This document shows positions 29,201 through 44,200 of a stretch of DNA of 64,000 bases, piece after piece. The stretch comes from Cymbidium sinense. Its lineage: Eukaryota; Streptophyta; Magnoliopsida; Asparagales; Orchidaceae. Position 1 is the stretch's first letter. The number at the start of each line of letters is the position of its first letter. Location of the stretch: positions 30,912,983 through 30,976,982 of the forward strand of contig CM038223.1 in assembly GCA_021442155.1 (NCBI GenBank), in the 5' to 3' direction. The position numbers and the translations under genes are program-made. Under the pieces are notes generated by a model. The model searched no databases and was not told where the DNA came from. It worked only from the letters and a program-made list of their open reading frames with translations.

Positions 29201-32200
29201 CTGCTTCTCCCTCTCTTTTTGATTGCAAACAACTAGGTCTATTATAATAAATGATAATATGCTCATCTCTTTTTTTAAAAAAAATATAAACAATTACAAA
29301 ATCATAAGCTAAAACAAATCTAATATAGTCATACCTTCTTCATTAGTCCCTCCAAACTTATAACCGCCATTAATGCTTTTAAAATCTTCTATTACTCTAC
29401 CAATATACCCATTTAAATCCCCTTTAATAAATATTCTTTCTTCAAAAGATATCTTTTATATTAACCCTTTCAAGTCATTCTAAAAAAAATTTTTGGCATA
29501 CACCAAAACCTACTAAGGGGCATAAACACTTGTAGCATTAATACTTTTACAATCAACAATAATCTTTAAAGCTATAATTATATCTCCGATCCTATTAAAA
29601 TCCACAATATTATCATTCAAACTCATATCTATAATTACATTTGCACCATTCATACGACTTCTAAATGCGTACAATAGTCTAAAATCTAAACTATCAATCT
29701 CCTTGACCTTCTCCACAATCCATTTAGTTTCTTGAATACATTGGATATTTATCTTCCTATAAAGCATAATATATATTAGTTCCATTAATTTATCTGTAAG
29801 AGTACTATATTTCAAGTTCATATCCTAATTCTAGTAAATAAGATCAACAATTAAGATTGTCAAAAAAAGCTCATTGATTGCAAACAGCTTCGTTCATTAA
29901 GAAAATGAGTCGAACATGAATATATATTTTAAGCTCAATTTATAAACGAGTCAAATACATACAGCTCTCTGTTCGATCGTGTTCAGCTCATTTTAGCCTG
30001 AAATGCAATATATTCACTGCAACAAATGTGGAATAGTGGTTATATAGAATGGAGCTGAAGGTTTTAAAATGGCACAGGTTTGAATCTTGCTCCAAATATT
30101 TTATAGCTCATTTTGGTTGGTTTTATTCGAAAAATCAAGAAAAACACTAGCCAATTCGAACAAATCGAGCAATATCGAACCAAACACGAACAAACTTTTT
30201 ACGTGCCTAATTCGAACATGAGCGAATTTCGAACACGAGCTAATATAAACTAGCTAAACACAAATAGAGCTTTAGCACGATCAAGCTCAGCTCGTTTACA
30301 CCCCTATCTACAATGCAACAAATATTTGAATAAACTTAAATCATCAATTCAATCCTCGATATGAAGAGATTCCATTACAAAAATGTTCTTAAATTTCTAT
30401 GCAAATTACTGTAGGTTTCGATCTCTATACAAGAATTTGTGTGCTAGTAGCAAAAACTTAAAGAAAAGAAATTGCACTATACCATTCATTCAAGAAGTAA
30501 TAAAATACCTAGAATTAAAAGCATTTTGGTGGTCAATTTTAAGAAGTATTGATGAACACTTAAACTAGAAGGGCTCAACTCAGAAGAAATCGACAAACTA
30601 AAGAACTTCCTAATTTCTCTTTAAAATATTTTGAGTCATGCTTTCTAGCTCAAATTGGCAGAAATTTCAACTATTATATTTTTAATACCTCAAGTAGTTA
30701 TCCTAATAGCTTGGATAATGTAATAACCGGAAGACACACACAAAAAAAAAAAAAAAAATAATAATAATAATAATAAAAATAAAAGAAAATGTATACAACC
30801 GCTACGATTAAGCAAATAGAGATCGGGGCTTGCCAAAAAACCAAGCCCAAAACACGAGAGGAAACGAGAGGGAGAAAGTGAGAAGAGAAGAACCTACCCG
30901 GCCACGTCGTGAGGAAGGAGAAGAGGAAGACGTCGTGGCCGTCACCGAGGAAGAAGAAGAAGAGGAAGGCGTCTACCAGTCTTACGGTGTCGTCATGAGG
31001 AAGGAGGAGAAGCCAGCTGTCCTCATGAGTGCCGTAGAGGAAGAAAAGTGGTGGAAAGCTAGGGCGGACTGTGGCAACCGAGAGGAAATAAGAAAGAGGT
31101 AAGCAAATTTAGTTATATGTTTAATTAGAAATTCTGATTTTAATGTTATTAACTTTGATTTAGTGCTATTTCAAGTTTAAATTAGGATTTATAAATTTTA
31201 ATTTAGGGTTTATTGATTTTCAGCAATACGTTAATTTAGGAATAAGTAATATGAGTTAGAATAAGTAATAAATGAAATTACAAATATTAATCTTAAGATC
31301 ATTTCAAGAATTAATTAAAATAAATAAATAAATAAGAAAAGAGGAGTATTAAATTTAGGAGAACCTATAAGGAAATGCATGTTATATTATAAAAGAAAAG
31401 TATTTATATTATCGTTAATTAGATTAGAATCATTTGGGGTATGATAATCAATTAATGCTATATATAAAGTCACTTTAATACTTAATATTTTATGTTATAG
31501 GATTTCACTTAAGGAAGGAAGCGGGAAAGGAGGTTCAAGATAAACCGCAGTTAAAGTGGGTAATTATGTTCTTACATTTATGGTAAAAATGTCTTTACTT
31601 TCTGTATGAAATGCATGTTTAGATGATTTTGACTTTTTCCTGCACTACCAGCTGTGATGATTTTCCTGCTTTTATATAAATTGAGAATAGTTTACTGCTT
31701 CTTCATGTTGGATAATCTGCGAATCTTGGGATCATATTGCCACGGATTCATTTTATAAAGCTCATTGATTTACTGCTAATTATGAATTAATGTCCATAGT
31801 GATATGATTATATGCTATGAATGTGTATGTTGAATCTTGAGTTCACCCCTTTAGACTGGGGACGATGATACCTGCACAAATATGATTCAAAAGGGCCAAA
31901 TGAAATTGGCAAATATAAAAGGGCCAATAAAATTGGCAAATGGCAATGAATGGCAATAGATACTTGTTCTTTGAATGAGTATTTTCGGTGACTCCGGATA
32001 AAAGTAAAAGTTCATATTCGCTAAATGTTTATATATCGACCCCATATGCTATCTAAATGTTTATGCATACTTACCTCACATATGATTGATTGTTTGAGCA
32101 GATTATTTTCTTTTATATTTGATACAAAAACGGATGCATCTAGTTCTTTCTTCTTGTTTACTATAGTAAAGATAATCAATCTAATCAATTATATTCAATT

Positions 32201-35200
32201 ATTAGTTTAATCTTTTCGTGTAATCCTACTAATTAAATGGTGATAGAAGGAAAGTCATGTTTACCGTAGAGGAACCGCAGTATTTATGTCAAATTATGTT
32301 GAGTTATGTTAAAGTGTATTTTTCCGAATCAGATAACATTTATGAAAATCATTGTGGATCAGAAGTGGCTCTTTTATAATTGTATAGTTAGACTTTAAAT
32401 TTATATTGGAATAGTTATAGAAATGTTTTCTTTTATCCGTCCGATCGTTGTCAGATTCCAAGCTCTGTCGACAAGAGTGGTATCAGAGCAAGATTTTAGA
32501 TTTAGGGGCATAAGTAATGAAAAAAAAAAAAATCAAAGAGCCATTAGGAAGAGGATAAATTTTATGAATAAATTTGCATATGATTAGATTGATTAATGTG
32601 TAAGAGTTATATTAATTTGTGCTTCTCGTGCTATGGAATCAACTCGGAAGATGCTATAAGGGAAAATAGAGACAAACCTGAAGCACTGAATTTGGTGCAA
32701 CCACCTTCAAATATGGATGCATTTACAAATGATGGAAGCAATGACTCAGATGATAAGGAATCAACATACCCAAGCTAGTGGAAGTGGTGGAATTTATTGA
32801 TAAATACATGAAATTATTTCAAGATATGAGACCACCTCTTTCTCGTGGAGGACCTATAGAATCGAAAACTATCGCGAATAGAGAAAATTTTAGAAAGTAT
32901 GTCATGTCCTTGAAAGAAGAGAGTTGCTTTGGCTTTTTTTTGCTTTTAAGGCGAGAGATGGTGGCAGACAATTACAAGAGAAATTTGAAGGGATCTGCAA
33001 TCTTATTTCATGGGAGGATTTTGTGAAGACTTTTAGAGATTGGTTTGTACCCCTCTCAGCTTGGAGACAATTGCGACAAATTCATCGATTGACAGGGAGA
33101 TCGCTATAATGCAATATGAAGCTTTCAAGGTACACCTCAATTGATACCAAATGCGAAAAAAAAATGTCATAGGTTTCTATGTGGTGAAGGATATAATCGT
33201 GACCTTGATTCCTTTGAGTATTGATGACTATGTCTTGGTGGAACGCTAGAAGGATAGAATTAGATGTGCTACTCGAGAAGGAGGGATATTCAAGAGGAGG
33301 AATGATGATAGCCAAAGAATGTTCAAACCGAAAAATCAAACCTGGAAGAAGCTAAGAGATACATGCAGAACAGATGCCACATGCCCAAAATGTGGAAGAG
33401 CACACAAAGGAGAGTGCCTCTCAGGCACAAACACTTGCAGCCAGGACATATGGCAAAATCTTGCCCTAACTTCAGTCAGGAACCTTTAAGGGATGCTAGG
33501 ACAAGTGTTCAACCTCCTCAGAGGACTGTTGGTAGTAAAAGAATGATTGAATCGAATGCACGCTCCATCTCAAACTCGAACCTACAAAAATACACTCGAG
33601 TTTATGCACGACGAATAAGAAGCAAAAGACTCCCTGATGTCATCACGGTATGTCTTTAATTAAAAGATCGCCATAATTTTGTATTATGTTAGATATATAT
33701 TTGTTTTATATGTCTATTCAATTATAGGTATCATCTTTATTGGAAGTAAATCAGTTAGAGTTTTATTTGATACTGGAGCATCACATTCATTTATATCTGA
33801 AGAATGTGTGGGATTACAAATTATGAAAATATGGTTTCAAGAAGAATGCCAAATGGGTCTCAAATGAATCGAAAATGTTTGCGGTGTGAACCTAAACATC
33901 TGTGAAAGAAGCTTGAATCTGATTTAATAAGATGCCAATATATATGAATTGATGTAATTTTAAGAATGGATTGGCTAGCTAAATATTTTGATAGATTCTA
34001 AAAGATAGTCAAATTCATTCGAAAAGAAGAATTCAAATTCATAAAGGGTATATGATGGTGTCTTGTAAAGTTCAAAAGTTCAAAAGATGCTATGAAGGTT
34101 TTCTTGCTCAAGTTCCGATGTTACTAAAGAGGTAAAGAAGATAGAGGATGTACCAAGAGTAGTAAAGATCCGAAGTTTTTCTAGATGATTTACCGTTTAC
34201 CTCCAGAGAGATAGATTTCTCTGATTTAATTGAGTGCAAAATCAGAAGAAAAGTACCATAGAATGACACAAAGAATTACAAGAGTTGAAGAATCCTACAA
34301 GAATTGTTAGAAGGGATTTATCGCCCAAGACATCTCCTCGGGGAGCTCGTATTATTTGTGAAGAAGAAAGATGGGAGCTTAAGTTATGCATCGATTATAG
34401 AACTTAACAAACTCACCTTGAAGAATAAATATCCCTTACCAAGAATTGATGATCTTTTGACTAGAAGGAGCTGATTTTCAAAGATTGATTTAAGATCGGT
34501 TATCATCGTTGAGAATTAAAGAAGAAGATATACCAAAGGCGCATTCGAGTACGGCACTATGAGTTTGTGGTGATGCCTTTGGCTTAACAAATGCTCCAAG
34601 ATTTATGGATCATGAATAATCTTTAAACCCTTTTAGATTCATTTGTGATTGTATTCATAGATGATATTCTAATTTATTCTAGATAAAGCTCATGAAAACC
34701 TTCACATTATTTTGCAAGAAAGGAAATGAATTATATGCAAAATTTTCTAAGTGTGAATTTTGGTTAATAAGATCATATTCTTGCACATGATTAGTGAAGG
34801 GATTTGAGGATCGAGTAAAGTCGAGCAATACCGAATGGCTGCACCTACCAATCACTGTCGAAGTTTCTTGGGTGACGGATATTATAGAGATTTGTTGAAG
34901 GGTTTTCACAGATTGCCATGCCACTATCGAGATTAACTCAGAAAGCAGTCAAGTTTGAATGGTCAGATCAGTGTGAAAAGGCTTTTCAAAATTGAAGAAT
35001 TATTTAATGACTGCACCAGTATTAACTATTCCATCGGGACAGAAGGAATTCAAATTTATAGTGATGCATCATTAAGAGGCTTGGGATGTGTACTTACAAT
35101 GGAAGAGTGATTGCTTATGCTTGCAATTGAAAAATCATGAAAAGAACTATCTCACCCATGATCTGAGCAAGAAGTGGTATTTGCATTAAAATTTGGAGAC

Positions 35201-38200
35201 ATTATAGTGTGTGAAGTTTTCACCGATCATCAAAGCTTGAAATATATCTTTACGAACGAGCTAAATTTAAGGCAAAAGAAGATGGTTGGAACTCATTAAA
35301 GATTATGATTTAGATATTCAATATCATCCAGGGAAGGCAAATGTAGTTGCTGATGCTTTGAGTAGAAAAATATCAGGTAGTGCTTATTGGTTGATCTCTC
35401 ATCAAGAGGAGTTGATTAAAGATTTAGAAAAATTGAAAATTTCAATTATCAAATCTACAGATGATCATGCTTTATCATAAATCGATGGCCATAAAATCAA
35501 ATTTGAAAGACAAAATACGGATGCTTTACCTCAAGATGGACTATCGAAAATTTTAGATTTGGTAAAGGTAGTCATACTAAAGATTTTGAAATCGACGAGG
35601 GATTCATCATATGGTAGGTTTGCATTCCAAATGTTGGAGATTTGAGAAAGATATTTTACATGAGGCACATCATTCAAATTATACAATTCATCGAAGAGAA
35701 AAATGTTGATCTTAAGGAAATATTTTGGTGGCCGAATGAAAAGAAGTGTAATTTGTTTATAAATGTCAATCATGTCGATGGTTAAAGCGAACATCGTAGT
35801 GGACTTTTACTTTTACCGATACCGAGTGGAAATGGGATGATATTGCTATGGATTTTGTTGTTGGCTTACCTAGATCCGTAAAAGGATGTGATCTTATTTG
35901 GGTTATTATTGATAGATTGACTAAATCGCACACTTTATATCTATCAAACAATCGATCTTTGTTGAAAAGTTAGCGAAATATGTTGATGAAATTGTGAAGT
36001 TACATGGCGTACCCATAAAACCGACGGATGGTGATTTACATCTAGATTGTGGAAAAAATTCAAGAAGCTTTAGACAAGCTTACTTTCGATCAGATTTCAT
36101 CCTCAAACCGATGGTCGTCGAAAAGAACAATTCAAACACTTGAAGATTTGCTTAGACTTTGTATCGGATTTTGGAGAAAATTGGGAAATTCATTTTTCGA
36201 TTGAGTTTGCTTACAACAATAGCTTTCAAGTATCGTATGGCTCTATGAAGCATTGTATGGAAGGAACGCAGAACACCGCTTTGGTGGAGACAGTGAAAGA
36301 AGAATCATTGGTGCATGTAAATGAAGATCGAAAAGATCGATCATGATAGATTAAAAGTCGCTCAAGATAGAGGAAATATTATGATGCTAAACATCGACCA
36401 GAGTTTGAAGTGGAGAATTTGTATTTCTTAAAATCCCCATGAAAGGTATAAAATGATTTGGGTTGGAAAGTTACGCTTATATTGTATAGAAATTTTGGAA
36501 AGAATTGGGAAAGTGGCTTATGACGCTTTACCTTCTCACATGCAAGGAGTGCACAATGTGTTTACATTTCTGCTAAAAATATATTATCGATGAAGCCAAC
36601 AAGATTGTCACGATCCTATTGATATTCAACCCAATCTCACATTGGAGGAGCCGAAAGAATTATAGATTATGATGTCAAGTATCTCGTGAATAGGAAATTC
36701 CATTTGTCTCTTGAAACATGGATCGATCGAGAAGCTACGTGGGAGAAGGAATCAGAAATGCGAGAACTTTATCCTAAATTGTTTAATTAAAGGTATGTGT
36801 ATTTTTTATTAATGTCATTTAATTTCGACGACGAAATTCTTATAAGAGGAGAGATAATAACCTAAGACACAAAAAAAAAATAATAATAATAATAATAATA
36901 AAAGAAAATGTATACAACCGCTGACGATTAGCAAATAGATCGGCTGCCTCGGGTTTAGCCAAAAACGAGCTCCCAAAACACGCCAGAGAGGAAACGAGAG
37001 GGAGAAAGTGAGAAGAGAAGAACTACCCGGTCGTAGAGGAAGGAGAAGAGGCCGTCAACGCGCGTCGTCGAGGAAGAAGAAGAGGAAGCGCGTCCTACCG
37101 AGTCTTACGGTCGTCCTGAGGAAGAAGGGAGGAGAGCATGAGAAGTCCCACGAGTCGTCGAGGAAGAAAAGTGAAGAAGCCGACTGTGGGGAAAGCAGCC
37201 GATGCGTGTGTAAGCAATCCGAGAGGAAATAAGAAAGAGGTAAATTTAGTTATATGTTTAATTAGAAATTGATTTTAATGTTATTAACTTTGATTTAGTA
37301 TTATTTCAAGTTTAAATTAGGATTTATAAATTTTAATTTAGGGTTTATTGATTTTCAATAATGCTAATTTAGGAATAAGTAATATGAGTTAGAATAAGTA
37401 ATAGAGTTAGATGAAATTACAAATATTAATCTTAAGATCATTTCAAGAATTAATTAAAATAAATAAATAAATAAGAAAAGAGGAGTATTAAATTTAGGAG
37501 AACCTATAAGGAAATGCATGTTATATTATAAAAGAAAAGTATTTATATTATCGCTAGATTAGAATCATTTTGGGGTATGATAATCAATTATATATATAAA
37601 GTCACTTTAATACTTAATATTTTATGTTATAGGATTTCACTTAAGGAAGGAAGCGTTAAAGGAAAGGAGGTTCAAGAGGAAACCGAGTTAAAGTGGGGTA
37701 ATTATGTTCTTACATTTATGATAAAATGTCTTTACTTTCCGTGATGAAATGCATGTTTATGATTTTGATTTTTTCGACTACCACCGTGATGATTTTCCCT
37801 TTATATAAATTGTGAATAGTTTACTTTTCTTCACGCCGGATAATACCGAATGGATCAGCCATTACCTGATTCATTTTATAAAGCTCATCGATTTATCGCA
37901 TTATGAATTAATGTCCATAGTGATATGATTATATGCTATGAATGTGTATGTTGAATCTTGAGTTCACCCCCTTATGGTACTGGCTGGGGACGCAATGTAC
38001 CTGTGCACAAATATGATTCAAAAGGGCCAATGAAATTGGCAAATAATTCAAAAGGGTCAATAAAATTGGCAAATGGCAATGGCAATGGCAATAGATACTT
38101 GTTCTTTGAATGAGTATTTCGACGGTGACTCATGGACGGGTGATAAAAGTAAAAGTTCATATGCTACTGCTAAATGTTTATGTATCACCCCATATATTTA

Positions 38201-41200
38201 AATGTTTATCATACTTACCTCACATATGATTGATTGTTTGAGCATTATTTTCTTTTATGTACTTGTGATGAAAACCGGCATGATCTAGCTTTTTCTTCTT
38301 GTTTACTATAGTGTAATAGATAATGGCTTAATCAATTATATTCTAGTTGCTTAATCTTTTCGTAATCCTACCAATTAAATGGTGATAGGGAAAGTCATGT
38401 TTACCGCCGTAGAGGAACTGCGGGAGATAGGTATTTATGTCGGCAAATTACGTTGAGTTATGTTAAAGTGTATTTTTCCGAATCGTATAACATTTATGTA
38501 TGGACGAAATTTTAAATCATCATGGATTGTAGTCTTTTATAATTGTATAGTTGGAGACTTTAAATTTATATTGGAATAGTTATAGAAATATTTTCTTTTA
38601 TCCGTCCGATCGTCTGTTCCCGCCTTGGTATTCCAAGCTCCCGGGCCGGGTCGTGACAGATAATGAATTCAAAAATCCTTGATCACATGACAAATCTTAC
38701 CAATATTTTTCAAACAAATAAATTTTATTTCTACAATAGAAAAATAAAAGTCATCGATGACTCTCTAACCACTATTGTAGGTCAAAAGAACATTCTTATT
38801 TCTCCAACATTCACTCTCAACAATATTTTGCATGTTCCTAACCTAGCGACAAATATTTTATCTATTCGTAAACTAACTAAAGATTGTAATCATAAGATAT
38901 TTTTTACTAATAATTGCTTATTATAGGACTACACTATGGGGACAATTAAATAAACTAGGAAAAATACTAAGCCATATCTCTATAAAGACAATAACTACTT
39001 ACCAAGTCATTTATATCTACTCTAAATAAAAGTACCATTTAGGATCATCATTCTTTTAAAATTTAACTATGCATATTTCCTCTCCTCATAAATGTTGATA
39101 TTGAAAATTTTTATAGTGAGACTTTTTAATTGGCTGAATATTATAAAACTCCCTTACCTAAAGTGAGTCTAAATCATAGACTCCTTCAATGATAATTTAC
39201 TTCGATACTTGACAATTTTTAAAAACATCTAATATTTTTGGAGCTAAAGGATTTGCCATATTCATTCAAGATTGCACTCAAATGACATGTTTATCTTATA
39301 TAATAAAAATCTAAAGTCAAACATATTCCTCCAATCATTATCTTAATCATAAAAATCTAATTTGTTGTCAATGTTAAAAGAAAAGAATATGAGTGATGAT
39401 ATGCGAGATTATTTTAATCAAATTATATAATTTTCCTTAATAAAAAAGATAATATTCACCACTTCTCTGTCCTGACAAATAACAATAAAATAAAATAACA
39501 AAAAATACATATGTACACCTAGAAATTATAAAAAATACACATTTTCCTCTTTACCCTATAACCTAGTACGCATCCTTTCAAAAAAATTCTTCCACAAAAA
39601 TATACACATTTTCCTCTTTACGTTATAACCTAGTACGCATTCTTTCAAAAACATTCTTCCACACATAAAGCCTTTCTTATAAAAATCAGCTCCAACATCA
39701 TTTAAATATTAAAAAACCTATTTGATGCATTAAAAAATAATAATTGGAAGGATATCATAAGACAATAGATAAATGTCCCGAAAAAATACACATAAGATAC
39801 CATAGAGCTATTAATAGGAATAAAAAGTGCAGAATGTAAGAGTGATTTTTCATTAAAAATATATACTAAATTGAAGCCTTGCCTGCTATAATACAAGATT
39901 AATAACAAGAGATTATAATGAATCCTATGAAATAAACTAGTAAGAAATGGTTGCTCATACTACTTCATTGAAGACAATTTGCATCTTAATTTTTCTAATC
40001 GCTAAGCTTTGATGGTGGAAATTTTGAAGAAGTTTAGATGGATCCTCAGCTAAGATTCAAAAGCTCAATAAAAAAAATGTGCAAATTAAAAAAGACACTT
40101 ATGGTCTTAAAAAATCCCTGAGAATATGACTTGGTAAATTTATTAAAGTCATGTGTAAAATGAGATATAAATATAGTCAAGAAAATCATACACACTTTAT
40201 AAATATTCTACTGACTAAGAAATTTCAATTTCTATTATATATGTTGACACTGTAATTACTAAAAATGATGATAACAAAAGAAATTAATTATTTAGAAAAA
40301 ACTCACTAGAGTTTAAAATCAAAAAACTCTGCGAGCTCAAATACAAGGGCGCATAAACAGCTTTGAAAAAAAAATTATCTTTTAATAAAAATATGTTATG
40401 GTCTTTTGAGAAAAATATAAATAATTGATTGCAAGTCATATGAAACTCACAACTAAATCAAGTTAAAAACTTAACGCAAATGAAAAGGAAATAGAATTTA
40501 ACAATGGACAAAATCAAAAATTAATTGAGAAACTAATTATATATCTCACACTGCCTTATGTCACTTTCACCATAAATCTCATAAATCAATTTACACACAA
40601 AATCAAATGAATCCCACCTTCAAAATACTTACATAGTTCTCAATCATCTAAAATCAAATCTTAGAAAAGGAATACCCTATACAAGACATGAAATCCTTTA
40701 AAATGAAGGTTATATTGATGATGGCAAAGCAAGATCAATAGAAGATATGATATCCATTTCAGTATATTGAATGCCATCAGAAAAAAATAAAATAGTAATA
40801 TAGAGAAGCAAAAAACAACTCATTATATGAAGGTCAAAAGCTAATTTAAAATCAAAGCAATCACTTAAAGTACCTATGAACTATTATAAATAAAAAAGTA
40901 TACTATATGATTTAAAAATCAAATCAAAAATAACACATGAGGATATATTGTGACAAGTAGTCTATCAACAACATTGCTCACAATCCATTATAACATGATC
41001 AAGCCAATAATGTGAAGGTGAATATGCATTTTATGAAAGAGAAACTAAAAAGAGGACTAATTTGTGCATCATATTTACTAACGATTGATAAATCAACTCG
41101 CTGATATATTTACCAAAGAATTTTGCAATCATACATTCAAGGATATCTTATGCAAAATTAAAATGATAGATCTCTACCATCTAATTTAAGAGGGAGCTTT

Positions 41201-44200
41201 AAAAGTATTAGGATTGTTAAATAAAAAAAAAATGAAAGGAGCCACAGATTTATATGCTAACTAAGAAAATACATGTGTCATAGATTCATGATCTTAACAT
41301 AGAAAGAAGAATGCTAAAGATACATGCTTATGAAAAGGAAAGTGCCATGAATTGCTCCTTCCAACAACTAAGATATAAAGTTTTGGGCAATAGTTTTAAT
41401 TTTTTTTTATTCTTTGTAACTAGTAATTTTCAATTATTTTCTAATTAGTTCTATGTATAAATGGAATTCACCCCCTTATGGCACCAATTGGTAATGCAAT
41501 ATACCTATCCGTGTTGATGACTTTCCTTCCACCTCAGACAATAGTAAAATTAAACCCACACTCCGCTATGTCGATGGGGGATATATTGGCCAGAGGTGAG
41601 TTGGAACCTATCCACCTCATACAAAAATAGACTTGTCTATGCCACAAGATATATATCGTCCAAGAGTGGGTTAGGTTATGTTTGGACAGAGCTCCTGAGA
41701 CAGATGTATAAAATAAAATATAAAGTTTATTAAAATTTAAAAGTCTAAATCATCAAAATATACAATAAGAGATAATTTTTCACAGTTATGGATTTTAAAT
41801 ATTTATTTGAGATGACATTCATAGTTATAATTAAGTCAGATATTCATATATATATATAGTTTTGAATTTTATATGAAGGATTAGCATGCATATTATTTTA
41901 TTTTTATTGAGTATTGTGATTTAGAATTGTAATTATTCCACTAAATTTGAAAACTCATTATATTTCCATTTAAAAATTTCAAATTTAAATGAGTGAAAAA
42001 AGAGAAAATGTATATCGTAGATGAGATAACAACTAACAAAGATAAATTTTAATTTTTTTATATATTGCTTTAGACTTGATTTTCTTTGCTCTTTCATTAC
42101 TTTTGGATTTAGATTATTAGAATTATACAACAACAACAACAACAAGCCTTAATCCCACTAGGTGGGGTCGGCCACATGAATCCTTCGTCTCCATTGTGTC
42201 CTATTATGTGTCAAATTCTCATATAAATCAAGTATACTAAGATCATTTTTTATACATCTTAACCAAGTCTTTTTAGGTCTACCTCTACCTTTCTTAACAT
42301 AAGGCAAATCTAATGCATCTACTCTCCTAATCGAGTCATTGGACGGCCGACGCTTTATGTGGCCAAACCATCTAAGACAACTCTCCCTAATCTTATCTAT
42401 CACAGGAGCTACTCCAACTTTTTCCCGAATACACTCATTTTGCATTCTATCTCTAAAAGTAAAGCCACTCATCCACCTAAGCATCTTCATCTCAGTAACA
42501 CTTAACTTAGTCTTATGCTTCTCTTTTAATGGCCAACATTCTGCACCATAAGTCATTGTAGATATTATTAGAATTATAAAATTAGAATTTTTAATTTTCA
42601 TTGTTTAATCATTTGTCCTTATCATGGAAATTCCAAGTCCCACGCTAAGTCGTGACAACAATATTGATAATTTTATAGCTATTATTATACCTAGTAGACT
42701 TTAAATTGTAATTGAAGATGTTTTGATAAATGAAATAAATACCCCTCACTTTGCATCATGCACAAGTACTAAATAACTTTTTGTGCACGTAATTGCACAA
42801 ATTGAAAACCAAAGCAAAAGAAAAGCATTACCAGAATAAATCACATTTCCCAAGAAAAGAAAGACACGAGCTGTTTAAAATGGTGGTCAGCTAAAGCATA
42901 ACTTGAATGTTATCAAATGTTGAACATGAAGGGCTTTCAAGTTAGGCGCTCAATTAAATGATGATTCATTATTCTGCATTCTTAGTAGGTAAGGGGCATC
43001 ACTCCTTTCCAAGAACATTTTTCTAAAGAAGTCTGGCTTTAATCAAATAGTTGGTATAAAACATTCATATGCCAAAAACAATATTGGTCTAAGACCACAC
43101 TGATTTGGGAAGTATACTAGGAAATAGAATTGTTTATATAGTAATCTATATGTATATATAATCCATAAATAAACGCATTAAAAAAATCAATAAAACTTAC
43201 AGAAGCAAGTTCAAAACTTGAGCAATGAATGTTCTTCCCATTTCTCATGACCTGATAATCAAAATTAGAGTAAGACATGTGGAAGGACAACTAAAAAAAC
43301 GCTCACAGAAAACAGAACAGCATGATATTTACCTTGATAAATTTATCAGGATGCTTTCCCTTAATGTCCTTCAGTGGAATGCTAAAGTAAAATCCTACTC
43401 TATTGTTGAACGGAATCTTTAATTTATGTAAATTAAATTCCTCCCGATATTTGTTTGCAAGGTCATGTATAGCTATACCAAATTTAATTAGAATTGTGAA
43501 ATCAACTGATGTAAATTACCACAAAAGAAGTATCAAATTACCTTCGCTCGTATCACAAAAAGAACGACGTGCAACATCAAGAAGCCCATCCACTCCGGCT
43601 TTAATGGCAAAGCACTGCTGTGTACAAGCAACAAAAGGAGCCCTAGCATGTACCACATCCTCATCAATCATATCTCCAATTCTGCTGGGAAAAAATGAAT
43701 TTAGTAATTGGAAACTATAATCCTAATATGATTAGCCAGATCATTGACTCGAGATGTTTCATTTATACTAATTATTTCAGCGAAGACTCATGGCCACGCA
43801 GCTTTATGCACACACCAAATTGCCTACCCCAGATTTTTTTTCTTGCACAACGCAAAATATTACAGTTGCTACACGAAAATGATTCAGAACTAACCGCATA
43901 TTAAAGGTTAATTCATGCTTTGGTCTACATTTATAGATAGACATGTTGATTTAAAACAACATGCCAGTAGTGTTTCAAGTGACATGATAATTAGGCTTTA
44001 CATGTCACCGGATGCAGTTCATAGAGTCATAACATTATGCAAGAAAGCCTTTTGACAATGTTTTACGCCATGATTCAACATGGCCTTTAAGAACTAGATA
44101 TTCAAATATCCTAAATAAGAGGGTAAGCACACACAAGCACAACTTCTAATAAAGAACACCCTCTCAGTTTTAATAACTGTTGGATTCCATAGAAGCAGGG

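Larger units (their letters stand above)
30719..38658 (+). mobile_element. Ty3-gypsy LTR retrotransposon, nearly full length, inserted in a copia relic
   Basis: 7940-bp element with two long LTRs, a Met-tRNA primer site, gag, protease, RT, RNase H, integrase and a chromodomain-like C-terminus in gypsy order. It is bounded by GATAA at 30714-30718 and 38659-38663, a 5-bp target duplication, and its termini are TG...CA. The order and the EATWE motif near the end suggest a Tekay/Del-type chromovirus (inference). Reading frames are broken by many 1-5-nt indels, so no intact polyprotein exists. Confidence 0.92.
21793..43200 (-). other. MSH4: Giant MSH4 intron (21408 nt) filled with nested transposons
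   Basis: The GTAAGT donor at the right edge and the CTCTACAG acceptor at the left edge define one phase-0 intron. From left to right it holds an antisense LINE, a dispersed repeat with a long-TIR MITE, a hAT-like MITE, LINE fragments, a copia relic split by a gypsy element, and an LTR relic split by a LINE fragment. No additional MSH4 exon is needed between the two borders, because the protein reads continuously across them. Confidence 0.88.

Noticed and set aside
30092..30102. tRNA gene
   Set aside because: Only a B-box-like word; no cloverleaf or anticodon arm.
30830..31102. Glu/Arg-rich frame
   Set aside because: Purine-rich LTR sequence; the other LTR (37008-37232) gives a different, shifted frame.
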